Shown here piece after piece: positions 47,972 through 60,200 of a stretch of DNA of 64,000 bases; the first letter of the stretch is position 1, and every line of letters begins with the position of its first letter. Location of the stretch: NCBI GenBank assembly GCA_963920525.1, contig OY986435.1, forward strand, positions 299,396,208 through 299,460,207. Reading direction: 5' to 3'. The notes beneath the pieces were generated by a model. It searched no databases. It was not told where the DNA came from and worked only from the letters and a program-made list of their open reading frames with translations. Origin of the DNA: Dichetophora obliterata (taxonomy: Eukaryota > Arthropoda > Insecta > Diptera > Sciomyzidae). The translations under genes and the position numbers were made by a program.

Positions 47972-49582
47972 CAGGGTTCGTATTTGCTCACTCATGAAGC
48001 TTCATGAATATGAAGGAATTTTTTGCTCAAAAAAACCTACTCATATTCATTTTTGTGAAGAGATGAGCAGATTTTTTTTGTTCATGAACTGAAGAAGAGC
48101 AAACCAGTTTGTGAACAAGAACATTTTTTACTCTTTCGAATAAACTGTTGCTATTCATCTCCTCTTCAATGTTTCATTTGTCGTTCGTTGGCTCTTCATT
48201 TGTTCATGAATTTTCCACGAAGTGGTGAAGGCAACGGATGATACTCTCGTTCGTTTCGTTTAATTTTGTTTTTTAGATACACACAACGTGTGCACGCTGT
48301 TATGTATAGAAGCGAGGCATTGAAATGGCTTGAATGTTTGTGTGTATGTATGTTAAGCAGCGTGGCAACAAGAATGCAATAACAAAGCATTGTGGGATTC
48401 TATGAAAAGTTTAATAAACAGCCACAGCTTTGTTTTTGATACGCATGCACAGTGGCTCATATGATGGTTGATAGCAAATAAAAATGACCTTTTCTATTTT
48501 GGTAGTTACAAATTCCACCTGTAGGGTAAAAAATTTAGAAATATGTAGCCACCTAATAATATGTATTTCGACGAGTTTTAAACGTCAGTTATCAGTGTTA
48601 GGAGGTCGCTGATTTCGAATCTGAAGTCAGAATTTTAAAATTCAAGTTAGTTGATTGGGTTCCCACCTTATTTTTTTTAATTTTTACGAATTCAGGGCGG
48701 CAAAAAAATGGCACACTGAAAATGGGTCGCTGAATCCAAATCCGTGGTCAGAATTTAAAAATTATGTAATTTTGAAATATTAGGGTTGCCACCTAATAAT
48801 ATGTTTTTAAGAGTTTTAAATTATAATTATAGAGCAATAAACAAAGAGCGAAAAACTAAAATGTTATGTTTATGAAAAAAAAGAATGTTAATCATAATTA
48901 CCTCTTACTTAAAAAAATAAAATGGGTTATGTAAATTTTTTTTCTTGTCAAAAAAAAAAAAATAACATGAATTAATTTGTTTCATTAAATGTTTTAAGTG
49001 TAAACATAAATTTTTCCATCGCCTGCTATTTTTGTAAAAAAATATTTTAGTACTTGGTATACATATTTCTCAATTTTTTACCCTACAGGTGGAATTTGTA
49101 ACCCCCAAAATAGAAAAAGCTGTTTATTAAACTTTCCATAGAATCCCACAATGCTCTGTTATTGCATTCTTGTTGCCACGCTGCTTAACGTACATACACA
49201 CAAACATTCAAGCCATTTCAATGCCTCGCTTCAATATATAACAGCGTGCACACGTTGTGTGTATCTAAAAAACAAAATTAAACGAAACGAACGAGAGCAT
49301 CATCCGTTGCCTTCACCACTTCATGAAAATTTCATGAACAAATGAAGAGCCAACGAACGACAAGTGAAGCATTGAAGAACAGATGAATAGCAACAGTCTC
49401 TTCAAAAGAGTAAAAAATGTTCTTGTTCACAAACTAGTTTGCTCTTCTTCAGTTCATGAACAAAAAAAATCTGCTCATCTCTTCACAAAAACGAGCTCCT
49501 CACTTTGATTTTTCTTCATATTCTTAAATGAATTAATAGAAGCAGAAATGAGCAGTTCATGAATGAGCAAATGCGAACCCTG
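47972..49582. mobile_element. hAT-like foldback transposon, 1.6 kb
   Basis: Starts CAGGGTTCGTATTTGCTCA and ends in TGAGCAAATGCGAACCCTG. Flanks ATAAATTT and ATTAATTT match at 7 of 8 positions, fitting a hAT duplication. Inverted arms of about 510-570 bp cover 47972-48540 and 49075-49582. The loop has two imperfect direct copies of CCACCTAATAATATGT. Mirror-image 64-codon open frames in the two arms (48196-48390 minus, 49151-49345 plus) are products of the inverted repeat, not genes. Confidence 0.9.
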
Positions 49583-50049
49583 ATTAATTTGCATTAATTA
49601 TTAATTTGTATTAATTTTTCCAGGATCCTAGAACCACAGAGGCTTGGAAGTGCTCGTTAAATTAATCGATGAGAATTTATTTTGAGTGTACTAATAAAGT
49701 ACTAATAAATGATATCGTTATCATTTAAAATCATTACGTAACGTTCGGTTAACTTCGCACAATTCCGAAACTCAATGCCGGCAGCTAAAAAATTAATTTA
49801 TTATTTTTGCCGCAATATCTAACTTACATTTGTACAATGCTTATCATTTTATTAATCGAAAACCTTACGTTACTCAAAGTCTACGAGCAGTTGTCTTAGT
49901 TTTACACACATTTTGTTTATATTATTATTTATGACAAAAATCAAAAGCATGCTTAAAAAAAAATTGTAAGCAATGAAAAACAATAATAACAATTTTAATA
50001 ACTTGTTACTAAATTTTGTATGGGAGCAACAATTTTTTAATAAAAAAAC

Positions 50050-50325
50050 TTTGGTAAAAAGGAATTTTTAATCGAAAAAGTACTATTTCTTAATTCCTAC
50101 ATGGTAATTTTTACTCTCTGAGGTTTGCCATTGTCTGCAGAGAGGTGGCGACCAAACAGAAAAATTAATTCAATTGAAAAAACTTGCTGTCTGAGCTGGA
50201 ATTGAACCTGGGCTACCGCGGTTCTTTAGCTTAGGAGCCACGCACTCTACCCACTAGGCTACGGTCGCCACTTTTTGGATTAGAACATTTTAAACTTTTC
50301 CTTGGATTAACAAGTAATGTTTTTT
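50050..50325 (-). mobile_element. SINE head in a TIR-like shell
   Basis: On the minus strand 50270-50098 repeats the tRNA-like head and middle of the SINE at 1160: GGCGACCGTAGCCTAGTGGG, then GGTTCAATTCCAGCTC. The 3' tail is absent. The flanks (AAAAGTACTATTTCTTAATTC on the low side, ACTTTTCCTTGGATTAACAAG on the high side) resemble those of the insertion at 11990-12480. Confidence 0.75.
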
Positions 50326-50339
50326 GGTGTTGTCTAAGC

Positions 50340-50710
50340 CCCTAACTAAGCCCCTTACTTCTGAACCACTTATCATATTTTGACCAATGAGGTGTCGTTG
50401 GAAGCGTTTTGATTGTCCGCTATCTATAAGCCATGTGACGTCACATTAAATTTAATATGGCGTCTTCTAGAGTACAGAAAGTTAACTAGACCCTCAATTT
50501 CTAAGCTACTTACCAAATTTAACAGATGAAGTATCGTTGGAAGTGTTTTGATCATCCACTGGTTTTAGAATATGTGACGCCACATTTAATTGAATATGGC
50601 GTCATCTAGAGGACAAAAAGTCAACTAAACTCCTTTCTTTTAATCTGCTCATCATAATTTGACAAATGACGTATTGATGGACGCGTTTCCTCGTCCGATT
50701 TTGACTATAT
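50340..50710 (+). repeat. Tandem repeat, three units of about 125 bp
   Basis: Units share GTATCGTTGGAAG-type, GTTTTGAT, TGTGACGTCACAT, AATATGGCGTC and GTCAACTA words at about 50395, 50530 and 50660. Confidence 0.82.
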
Positions 50711-50799
50711 AAAAATCGAATAACCAAAATAATTTAAATAAAAAGTAAGCTAATTAGTTTTATGATTATGAAATTTCATTTTCAATTTCAGTTTTCTGA

Positions 50800-50930
50800 A
50801 ATTTTTCTAAGAAGGCAACAACAACAACTCTGTATAGAGTCAATCACTTAGCTGACTAGACAGTCCGTTTCGGAAATCGATTTCCTTTTCAGTAGTCTTT
50901 GAGTGATTAAGCGTGATTTTTGACGTAGAA
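50800..50930 (-). repeat. Dispersed repeat, partner of 18935-19070
   Basis: Reverse complement of the repeat at 18935-19070, including AACAACAACAACTCTG and GTCAATCACTTAGCTGACTA. Confidence 0.72.
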
Positions 50931-51189
50931 TTACGTCTTACAGCGCGGTTTGCATGGGGGTCATTTTCACAAATTTTTTCAAAGTGATATTTGGCACTTT
51001 GGGGTATACCTACAGCCTTTAATATTCATCGTACAAGGAAAAAAAATGCCAAAATATCAGCTTTAGTGGGAATAAAACGAATATCTAATAAAATAGCAAA
51101 GTTTAAGAAGATGAAAAATCATATACCTATTCGTATAAGAAATGCACAAGCTGCTTAGCTGCAGCAGCTGCTTTTTCTGTCTTTAAGGT

Positions 51190-51292
51190 TTTTGTTGTTG
51201 TTGTTGTTGTTGTTGTGTTTGCTTGTTTACTTGTTTGGTTCGCGATCACGTCGTTCGTTGTTGTGCTGCTTTTGTTGTTGTTGTTGTTGATG
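51190..51292 (+). repeat. (GTT)n / TTG low-complexity stretch
   Basis: Two clusters of GTT triplets separated by about 60 bp. Confidence 0.9.
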
Positions 51293-51450
51293 TAATACAC
51301 ATCAGTTGCGTTCCTTTTTTTTTTGTTTCCCAGATAGCCAATCGGCTCGGTTGAAAACGGGGTGCACTTTTAAAAGCACTGAAGCGGACCGATCCGTTGT
51401 CAGCAAACTATGCATTGTGTTTCATATAAGCGTTGCATTTATTAAGTTGT

Positions 51451-51840
51451 ATATTAATGTTGATTTTCTATGATTTAAATACAAATTCTAAATGTTTGAT
51501 AGTTTAAATCATTCTTGATTTTAAATACAAATTCTGGTTGTTTGATACTTTAAAATCGTTTATTGAGCTTTAGGTCAGGTAAGAACAATTAATTGCTATA
51601 ACGAATTTTTTCCAAAGAAATCACTGCAACATTTTCGATATGAAAAAGCAAACATCACAAGCTGATTAATTAGTTAGCTGATTGATTAACTAGTAAGAGC
51701 AATTAATAGTTCTAACCTTATTTAAAGCTCAATAAAACGAGTTTAAACTATCAAACAACTAGAATTTGTATTTAAAATCAAGAATGATTTAAACTATCAA
51801 ACAATTAGAATTCGTATTTAAATCATAGAAAATCAACACA
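51451..51840. repeat. Foldback repeat, about 390 bp
   Basis: TGTTGATTTTCTATGATTTA at the left is inverted as TAAATCATAGAAAATCAACA at the right. Within each arm, ATACAAATTCT...GTTTGATA occurs twice. Confidence 0.85.
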
Positions 51841-52487
51841 ATAAATAACAAGGTCATATAGAAAACTTTAAGTTGTATATTAATTTTATTTGTTGTTAAG
51901 CAATTGAAGCGTTCTCGCGAATAACGTCGTAAATGACAAAATTTTAATTTTTCACTAGAGTTAAAAGACGTTTAAAACAATGTAGGCGTTTATTTATTGC
52001 TTTTTTTGTTAAATACTTTGATTTAATAAAATTTTACTAACATAAATTATAAAAAAAAATAAATTAAAGATTTAACTACTTCTAAACTTACCGTTTAAAA
52101 GTTATTACAGTGGAATAACGTTTTTTATCCAACACTGAATGGATGATATAACGTTTTTCCACTGAGCATAGCATATTGACTTGTGGTGCTTAAAACGTTT
52201 TTCCACTACTAAAAACGACAGCTAAAACAAGAAAACTCTCTTGTGTTTAATTGAAAAACAATATTAAACAAAATCTCTAATATTCATATATTTAAATTAT
52301 AATTTTACTTATCTTACAGTATACTAAAGAAACTAACTGCACATATTTAAATAAAAAATAACTATATTCACTCCTAATATGTATGTTTTATTAAAATTAA
52401 CTCGAAATCAATTAAAAAAAGATAAAACAAAAATTATCTCCATAAAATATTAAAATAATATTTCACGAAAAACAAGTAGCAACCTTT
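51841..52487. other. Flank of the decayed transposon gene
   Basis: AACGTTTTTCCAC-type words recur at 52125-52215 and could be subterminal repeats of the element, but no matching terminus was found on the other side. Confidence 0.35.
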
Positions 52488-54235
52488 CTAACAGCACAAG
52501 GTTTTATAAAATTCGGCGTATTCTTCGGACAGAAAAGATGCCATTGCTAGAAGATCTTTCTTCTTTTCATTACTAAGTTCTATTAATTCGTTTCGAAGAA
52601 GCTGCAACTCGAATGATGCCGATGGACTGGGTTTGTCGGCCACGTTTCTTGGATTGCAGGTTGTAACAAACCCAAGCTTCTGAGATACTTTGACTCTGCC
52701 TTACTTTTAATGCTTCTGGATCGTCGCTAGTAATTTTCAGCCATCTACTTTCAGTTATTTTGTACTTATTCTTATTGAAATTTTCAGCGAGAGCATGCAT
52801 ATTTTTAGAATCCTCCTGATTTGATACACCTGAAATGATTTTGATGGCCTTGCAGATTGAACTAAACGGCATACATCTTCAGGCATGTATAGTTGGGCTG
52901 TCTTCTTTTTTTTTCTCGATAAGGGCAAAAATACGATCGCATGGCAAAAACTGTGTCCTGAAGTTAAGAACTTCTGATTAACTTCGGTGAAATATCTTAG
53001 TTTTATAAAATGTTGGCAAAGACCAATCATTGTCCAGTTGTTGTTTTGACCAACACATCTATCAGACCAAAGAACTAGTTTTCTTATTTCTCCAAGTTGT
53101 AGAATGTTATAATTAGACAAAATGTACTTTAATAAACATGACGCATTTTCAGTAGCACCACTTTTTGCAACACTTTCATGCCAAACGTACATTTCGGCAG
53201 TGTTCTGTCCCATATTAAGAACTGCAAAGTTGTAATTTGATTATTAACGTTGGTAGTAAACGTCAGAGTGTGTTAGGTCAGGAGTGAAAATTGCTTGCTG
53301 CAAGTCAATACAAATAACTACTGTGTTATCAGTATTTTTGCCTGAATTCGAATCATCTGGAAGTTGCAAATAAGCCTTTTCTGCATTTTTGTGATGAAGT
53401 TTGGCTAAATTTTGTATAGAGTGCAGTTTTTCTGTATTTTCGGCTGCTATCATATAAAAAAAAAACTTTACGCAGGTTTTACATGCGTCGCATCTCGGAA
53501 ATCCAAAACGAATTTGAACCTCAGTATGAAAAATATGTCTGTACGTATTGTAGCTTATCGAAGAATCGGGATATTGGATCTTGTATAAGTTAAGCATTTT
53601 GAGTAGATTTAAATCAGGACTTAAACAACTTTTTTTCGATGTTGAACGACCGTAGTGATTTTCTTGGCTCGGAAAGCTTGCTATGTGTTCCATGACACTC
53701 TGTTTCTCAGCGTCGACAATTTTGTGTGGACGGTTTGTATGTTTTCCTCGCATATCGGAAACATTGTTCCCTTTTTTTAATTCTTCAACTTATATTTGAA
53801 TTCTGCGTTGAGTTATCTGGAACGTGTGGCCAAACATTTTCTTACATACCCGCTCTCTTTTTCCATTTGAACCCAACAAAAAGTAGTTCACTGTTGTATT
53901 GCGGCAAGATGTACCCTCTTCTACTCGTCTCCTTTGAGGTTCTTTAACTTCTATTAAATTGGCTAGATAAATTGACTGTTCATTGCAATTACGTTTATAG
54001 AAGTCGAAGTAGTACTGTTGAATTTGCTCTAAATTAAATTTCGCACAGCAAAAATTACATGAGCAGTCGCAAGTCTATAAGCCAAACAAAAAAATATTAA
54101 ACAACACCGCACTTACAACGTTCTTCCAAATTACCTTCATAGGAGCAGTTTTATTTTCTATGGCCTTTCCATTTCCCGAAATATAAGACCAACCACTATC
54201 TCTTAGTTTTTTATTGTTGAAATCTTTTCAATTTC
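52488..54235 (-). pseudogene. Decayed DDE-type transposon gene (DUF7869-like), at least two exons
   Basis: Reading the minus strand from about 54235: LRDSGWSYISGNGKAIENK, an intron (donor 54134, acceptor 54075), a Cys-rich TCDCSCNFCC segment, RRVEEGTSCRNTTVNYFL, RERVCKKMF, RGKHTNRPHKI, ISYNTYRHIFHTE, CDACKTC, ICIDLQQAIFTPDLTHSD, LVLWSDRCVGQNNNW, GHSF with CDRIFALIE, MPEDVCRLV, WLKITSDDP and a KKKDLL...EFYKTL end before TAG at 52488. I recall this order from abundant uncharacterised arthropod proteins with an RNase H-like fold. Likely catalytic Asp residues are in ICIDLQQ, WSDRC and CDRIF. Decay: a TAA at about 53787, tandem TAA TAA near 53244, and about four frameshifts. Terminal repeats were not found. 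Confidence 0.8.
54075..54134 (-). other. Intron in the decayed transposon gene
   Basis: 60 bp with GTAATT donor and TTATAG acceptor; it joins ...APMK to TCDCSC in phase 0. Confidence 0.6.
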
Positions 54236-54894
54236 CGAAATTTATTTTGCGTTTTGAGTCTCGATTGTACTTGCGCATCAAGTTTGATTGCTCAATTTTA
54301 TTCACTTTATAAGCACGTGCAACGTTCTTTCACTGACTGGCATTTTAAAATGCGTTAAAAATGCCAGAACCTGAGTTTTTTTACTCACTTTTGTTTTTAT
54401 AGAGTACAATAGAGTAATTCTAACGGGTATCCGCGAAAAAAACGCTTTTAAAAAAAATGTCGTTTACAACGTTATTCGCGATTATGCTTCAATTGTAACC
54501 CTTTTCTTTAAATGGTTTTTATTAAGTTATAACAATGAACTAAACAATAAACGGCAACACAAATGGACTACCTTGATTTCAATACAAGATTCAATGATTA
54601 TTTCAGCGTTTTTTGGTGAACGGGTGAAAAAGATAGGGAAAAAAGACAAGAACAAACGACTCATCAAGCGAATTGACATTAATTTCAGTTCGATTCTTGA
54701 TAAATATAAAAAAAGACTTTACAATTATATAGAGAACGGTTTAAGGGTACAAAAACCTGTCGTTTTTATACCAGCAAATCAGACGCTGCCGTTTTAAGTA
54801 CCGTTTAGCTGGCACAGTAACATTCATGGCTTGTTGGGTTGTAGTGCAGAGCCAGTATGTGGCTACAAAAAAAATGTACTACTACTAGCCAAGG
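54236..54894. other. AT-rich stretch, no confident gene
   Basis: A 74-codon lysine-rich open frame at 54573-54797 (plus) has no family I recognise. Confidence 0.35.
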
Positions 54895-55780
54895 TTGCCA
54901 GTTAAAATTTAAAACCATTCCGACAAAAAGTTACTTTTTTCACAATAACATAAATTAAATACAACAGAAATTACCATTGTAAATATAAACAAAAAAGTTT
55001 CAACCGCAATAAAAAAGATATAAAAAAAAAAAAAATCTCACGGTCATTAAAAATTAGTACAAAAATACCACGCGTTTCAAAAATACCACCACAAATTCCA
55101 TATGCATTTAAAATTGCCACAAAAATCTCATTCGCATTAAAAAATACTACAATGACTTATTGTACAATATAGTACAATATGCACAAACAATTTCAAAAAC
55201 ATTTAGAAATACCACAAAAAAACTTTGCTTAAGCCCGTATGATACTTCATTGTTTTGTTCAATTTCAAAATCTGAAAAGAAGTGGCGCGTGAGCTAGACA
55301 GATATATATTGTTGGAAAAGGATGAAAACATGCATCGTGCCACTTTTTTACATCTCCGCAACGTGACTATTTTATCTCTTTGTTCTTCTTGGCTGCGGAA
55401 GAAAGAGCTCAAGCATGTTTTTGACACTTAATATTTGATCGAAACTGATCGAAACTTAACGTCGATAAAATTGAGAGAAACGTCAAAAACAATGCATTGA
55501 AAATGATGTCCGTCGCACATTTTTTTGTCCAATTCGTACTATATGCGTATACATGCACACTTCTTGAATTTTAGCTTAAGCTCTATTTCAACTGCTCTAG
55601 TTTCATTTTCAATGAATAAAAATTGGACAACACAATGAAGTATCATACGGGCTTTACTAAAAAAGAAAAAAAAAAAAATGTATGAAGAATATTACCAAAC
55701 TCCCACGGAAATTTAAATAATACCCCGCTGAATTAAAAATTTCCACGAATGGGATTTTTCCAACATAACTGACAACGTTG
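54895..55780. repeat. Degenerate short tandem repeat interrupted by a MITE
   Basis: AAAATACCAC-, CACAAAAATCTCATTCGCATT- and ATTTAAAATTGCCAC-type words recur with a spacing of roughly 40-50 bp before 55231 and continue after 55653 (ACTCCCACGGAAATTTAAATAA, ATTTCCACGAATGGGA). They look like an old minisatellite. Confidence 0.5.
55232..55653. mobile_element. MITE, 422 bp, with TTA target duplication
   Basis: AGCCCGTATGATACTTCATT at the left and AATGAAGTATCATACGGGCT at the right are perfect inverted repeats, flanked by TTA on both sides (55229-55231, 55654-55656). The 3-bp TTA duplication suggests a PIF/Harbinger (Tourist) type, inferred from structure only. Confidence 0.86.
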
Positions 55781-57020
55781 CTACTGGCTGCTGGTATTGT
55801 TGTTTTGGTTCTGCATGTGCAAAGGGCCGTTTTTCACTCGGCAACCGGCCGTTTTTAAAGGGGACTTTCGTAAGACCCTTTTGCTTTCGCCACAAGCTCG
55901 AGAATTTTCGTGTGTAACGAGTGAAAAGCGGGACATTGTAAGCAAAGTTCTGTTTATTTTCTGTAGACGATTCGGTTCATCCCCTCTAAAGCTGCTCAGC
56001 CACTGTGATCTTGCTCTTTCCTGTGCGTCGTTGTTTTAGATTTGCTTGGTAATTGTTGTTGGTTCAGTTAGCTGAAAATTTTTTAGATGTTCTTAATTTT
56101 TACTCGACATGAACAGCTGATTTTGTCAACTAGCTCGCTTTTCTCTGCTTTATACTTCATTCCTCTCCGAGTCGGCCCTACCTGGTTATTCTGCCATGAG
56201 TTGGAGTACGAATAAAACGAATGTTTATTTTCAGCAAGATAAATACAATAGAGAATACAGATGCGTGTAGCTACAGACGCAGTATGTATGTATACTACTA
56301 CGCAAATTTGCGCATGCGTTACCTAAGCATGCGTTGTGCTTTAAAAACTACATTTATTTTTTAAATACCATAATAAATTCGAAATATTTTTATTATGCAT
56401 TATATTCTTTCCATATTTAAAATTTATTTTGTTAACTAAAATTTTAATTTTAAATTACTTTAAAAAATACATACATGTATATGCTCTTTACTACAGGAAA
56501 AATAAATAATTCAAATTAACCCATATTCATTTCCATTTATTAAACATAACTTTGAATTACATTTAGTTTTAACCAACAAAACAAATGAAAAAGAACAACA
56601 AATTCATCAGCATAAATATCAAAAGAAAACTTTTTATAAAACAAAACAAATTTTACATGAATTTAATTGTGAGCATTTTAGATCAGGTAAGTTTGAAGAA
56701 GGTCAACAACAACAAATTTGTTTTTGAATAATTTTTATTTAGAAAATGAAATACTTTTAAAAAGTTCTGAAGAATATTCATGAAAAAAACAGGTTTTTAT
56801 TCTATTACTGTATAAAAAGGAATTCTACGTCTATACTTACGATACCATCGAAACTGTGTCTTTTTATATAGTTTTTTTTTTAATTTAAATAAAAGAACAA
56901 GAATGTGGTTCGATAAACACTTCATTTTTTACTTTATTGATTTATTTTTACATAGCCTTATTTTACGGAAGAGAAATGGATTTATTTTTCATTTCCAACA
57001 AGGCAAATGGCTGTAAAAGT
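55781..57020. other. Unassigned stretch
   Basis: Bases 55781-56340 are less AT-rich, with AATAAAACGAATGTTTATTT near 56210 that could belong to an LTR of the retroelement downstream, but no LTR pair was found. Bases 56341-57020 are AT-rich. Confidence 0.35.
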
Positions 57021-57024
57021 TTAA

Positions 57025-57408
57025 TGAATCGAGAAAAATTACGGACAAATTGAGAAAGAAGCACTCGCGTTGATATTCGCAGTTAAAATGTTTCATAGAA
57101 TGATATATGGAAGGAAATTTGTTTTGCGTACCGAACACAAACGTTTACTGGCTATTTTTAGGTCACGAAAAGGAATTCCAGTTCATTCCGCAAGCCGTCT
57201 GCAAGGATGGGCCATAACATTAATGATATACGATTTTGAAAATGAATATGTTAAAACGGAGGATTTCGGTAACGTCGATCTATTATCTCGTTTATTACCA
57301 TCGAAGAAACTTGAAGATGAAGACTTCGTTGTTGCATGCGCTACTCTCGAATATAATATAAAAACCATTTTATGTCGGGCACAACAAAATTCGAACGCTC
57401 AACTTTAA
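57025..57408 (+). pseudogene. Gypsy-type LTR retrotransposon RNase H fragment
   Basis: The frame reads NYGQIEKEALALIFAVKMFH, MIYGRKFVLRTEHKRLLAIF, RLQGWAITLMIYDF and FGNVDLLSRLLPSKK. This is the RNase H domain that follows the reverse transcriptase in Ty3/gypsy pol (Y-x-x-x-E-K-E-A-L-A, DHKPL, RLQRWA, DALSRL). Changes from the family norm are TEHKRL for TDHKPL and VDLLSR for ADALSR, and a stop lies just upstream of NYGQ. Reverse transcriptase, integrase and LTRs are missing, so it is a dead fragment. Confidence 0.88.
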
Positions 57409-57748
57409 AAATAAATCAAAAAAAATTATGACGACATTGATAGGTCAAATTAGGTGCGATAGACTCTCAACCTATCCCTCCTTAAGAATGCCTATAAATT
57501 TTGGTTGTTTTTTTTTTTTGGTCGATTTCGGCACACTTGTTTTAATACAAGAAAAAGAATATAGGTTATTAAATTATAAAGTCGGTTTTTTTTTAACCGT
57601 GAGTGTATTTTCATTTTGTTTTTAAATCTTATTACTTTAAAATATATACAATTTTTTTATTTTAAACACTTTCAATAAAATTTTTAAAAAAATTCCAATG
57701 TGCTATGTTTTTGTCGCGGAGTGTATCTCACTTTTCGCTTTGCTCGAG
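57409..57748. other. AT-rich stretch, nothing recognised
   Basis: No clear continuation of the retroelement was found. Confidence 0.4.
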
Positions 57749-58103
57749 CCCTTGACAAATTTATACCATGGTATAATTATTTGACAAGGTAGCCGTGACA
57801 GTTTTTTGGCGATTGGTAGTTGTCAAAAACAGCTAAAGAATTTTGTAGTTTGCTGCTATTGACTAGCTATGTGCTTATTTTTAACTAACCTTTGATTCAT
57901 TAAATTTATTCGCGAAGTTAATTGAAATGTTTCTAGTTTGTTGCGGTTGACTGGCTATGCTTAATTCGTCGCTTATTTTTTCACTTTTCTTTGATTAATT
58001 GCATAAACAGCTAATTTTGACAACTACCCATCGCCGCTCATGAGAAAAAAGCCAGTCTACGCGGCTACCTTGTCAAATAATTGTATCATGAACTAGACAA
58101 GGG
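57749..58103. mobile_element. MITE, about 355 bp
   Basis: Inverted ends CCCTTGAC and the longer inner block AATTATTTGACAAGGTAGCC / GGCTACCTTGTCAAATAATT. TTTTGACAACTACC and GGTAGTTGTCAAAA pair further in. A related fragment (AAGGCTACCT) occurs near 38040. Confidence 0.8.
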
Positions 58104-60200
58104 AGTTTAAGAGCTGAATGTGCTCTCTTTCTTAGTGACCATCACTGTCAAACTCAGCCATTTTGCTATTATTGCCAATTCTTGCTTTCTCATTGCATTC
58201 TCACTGGTTGCAGATTTTGTATGAGTTGTCAACTTCGTTTTGATAGTTTCGGTCACCTGCTCTCCGCCCTAAAACTACCTTGCCTACTTTTACCATGCTC
58301 AAGCTCATCAGTTTTTTTTTTGTTGTGCTGTGCTTACTAAGCACGAAGAAAAAGAGAGCAACATAGAGTTTATTGAAACTCACGCAACACAAACGCATCA
58401 AAAGACAACGAATAAGCAATGCGTGGCAGCTTGGTTAATTTCTTAAATAACTTTAAACTTTAATTAAGTATACTTATTATTAAAATTTAGAAAGAAAAAC
58501 ACTCCTAAATGAAACTGTAGCTCAAATATATTTTAAAACTTTTTTCATAAAAATCAAAAAATATTTTTGGAGTAAAGTGGTAACATTAACTTTTCACTTC
58601 AATTTTGTATAATAGAATAGATAAGAAACTTAAATGCTAACTTTTATAATTTTTTTTAAGATTCTCAATTGTAAAACTTTCTACATAGTTTGCGCTAAGA
58701 CTTTGCAAGTATTAAAGCAAACAGGACATTTAAATTTAGTTTACAAGGTTATAAAATTTATTAATTAATTAAATTATGCAAAAAAAAAATGAGATGACGT
58801 AAACCTCAACTTCAAGTTTGACTGAAAATAAAAAAAAACACATTGACAAGCATGCACCACCATACACAAGTTTTTTTACGTATAGAACAAAGAATGTTGA
58901 CGACCAAGCTTTATTTCGTCCACAACACTGATAAGGACCACAATATAATAAACATAATATATGTTACATATAAGTTATTTGCATTAAATCATTCAATATA
59001 CGTATTTGATTTTAATAATAATTTTTTTAAAGTTCACCGATAAAAATACTCTATTCAGGGTTGTACCACTTTTAAGCTTTAGGTGCGTAGTTTTTCTATC
59101 GGAAGTTGACTTTATAATGTTTAACATAAACAAATTCTATAGATGAACTATTATTGACTTTATGTTAAACTTACAAAATTAGTTTTGAACATTTTTACTG
59201 TTGTTTTATTATTTTTTTTCTGACCACTTTTAATTCCATAGCGCGTTGCACAAACAAGTTCACTTAAAACATAACCGATTTTGTCAGCGACATTTTTTTC
59301 TGCTTCACACAATAATTTGCTTATTTTTCTGCTTTTTACTACTTGATGCTATTAACTGTGTGCCAACATTAGGCCAACGCTGAGACGAAACATGTGTTTT
59401 TATATCGAAAGCTATACGGTAAAGACTATTTCAAGTTCAGGGTTAATTTTGAGATGATTCAGATTAATTTTTGTTGATTTTTGTGTTTCTCGATTATTGA
59501 ATTAACATAAAAAGCTTTAACAAATAATCTTTTAACAAGCGGGAATTTTACACAGTGGTCAGCAGTCAGATACAACCAAATAGTGATATTTAAAGTCCGG
59601 TTTATAGTTTAATTAATATTGTTTGCTCAATTAAGTAATTAAAGTATATTTCCAGTTTTAAAAACGGCATTAAAATTTCACGTGTCTATAGAGTTACATT
59701 TTTTATTTATTGTATCTGTTATTGCGTTTCCCTTATTTTATTTTTTTATTCAATAAAGGAATTTAAATCAATTTGCTTTTTCGTTTTTGTTTTTAACCCT
59801 AGGCTACACAATCCGAATGTGTCATAAACACTAAACTGGGGTGACGCACGCCCAAGTTTTTCTGCTCGATACTGTTAATTGTATTTTTATCATAGAAACA
59901 TATTTTTTTTTCATTTGATTCACTAAATTTTTAAAAATCGAATAATATATTGCCAAATTTAAAAAAAAATGTTGTAAAAAAAAATGCGATTTAGCAACGC
60001 AAATGGGCTTTCCTTTGTTTTAAAAACTCGCATATAAAAGTTGCTTTACAAAACCTAACGCGTTGGTTGAAGTTAGTTATTTCTAAAAAACATATGAATT
60101 TGTCAATAGTGGTGCCATCTATATCAGCGAAGCCCAGCTCCTAACTCTTTCCACTCTTTTACAACAACTTCAATATTTTCATGATTGTTGTAATTCGCCG
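58104..60200. other. AT-rich stretch, nothing firm
   Basis: Bases 58175-58230 match 37755-37830. No gene was identified. Confidence 0.4.

Noticed and set aside
48196..49345. Two nearly identical 64-codon proteins on opposite strands
   Set aside because: They sit in the two arms of one inverted repeat; no family match and low complexity, so not genes.
54573..54797. 74-codon lysine-rich open frame
   Set aside because: No family features and typical of A-rich DNA.
56160..56340. LTR of the gypsy fragment
   Set aside because: An AATAAA-containing stretch looks LTR-like, but no second copy or TG...CA pair was found.
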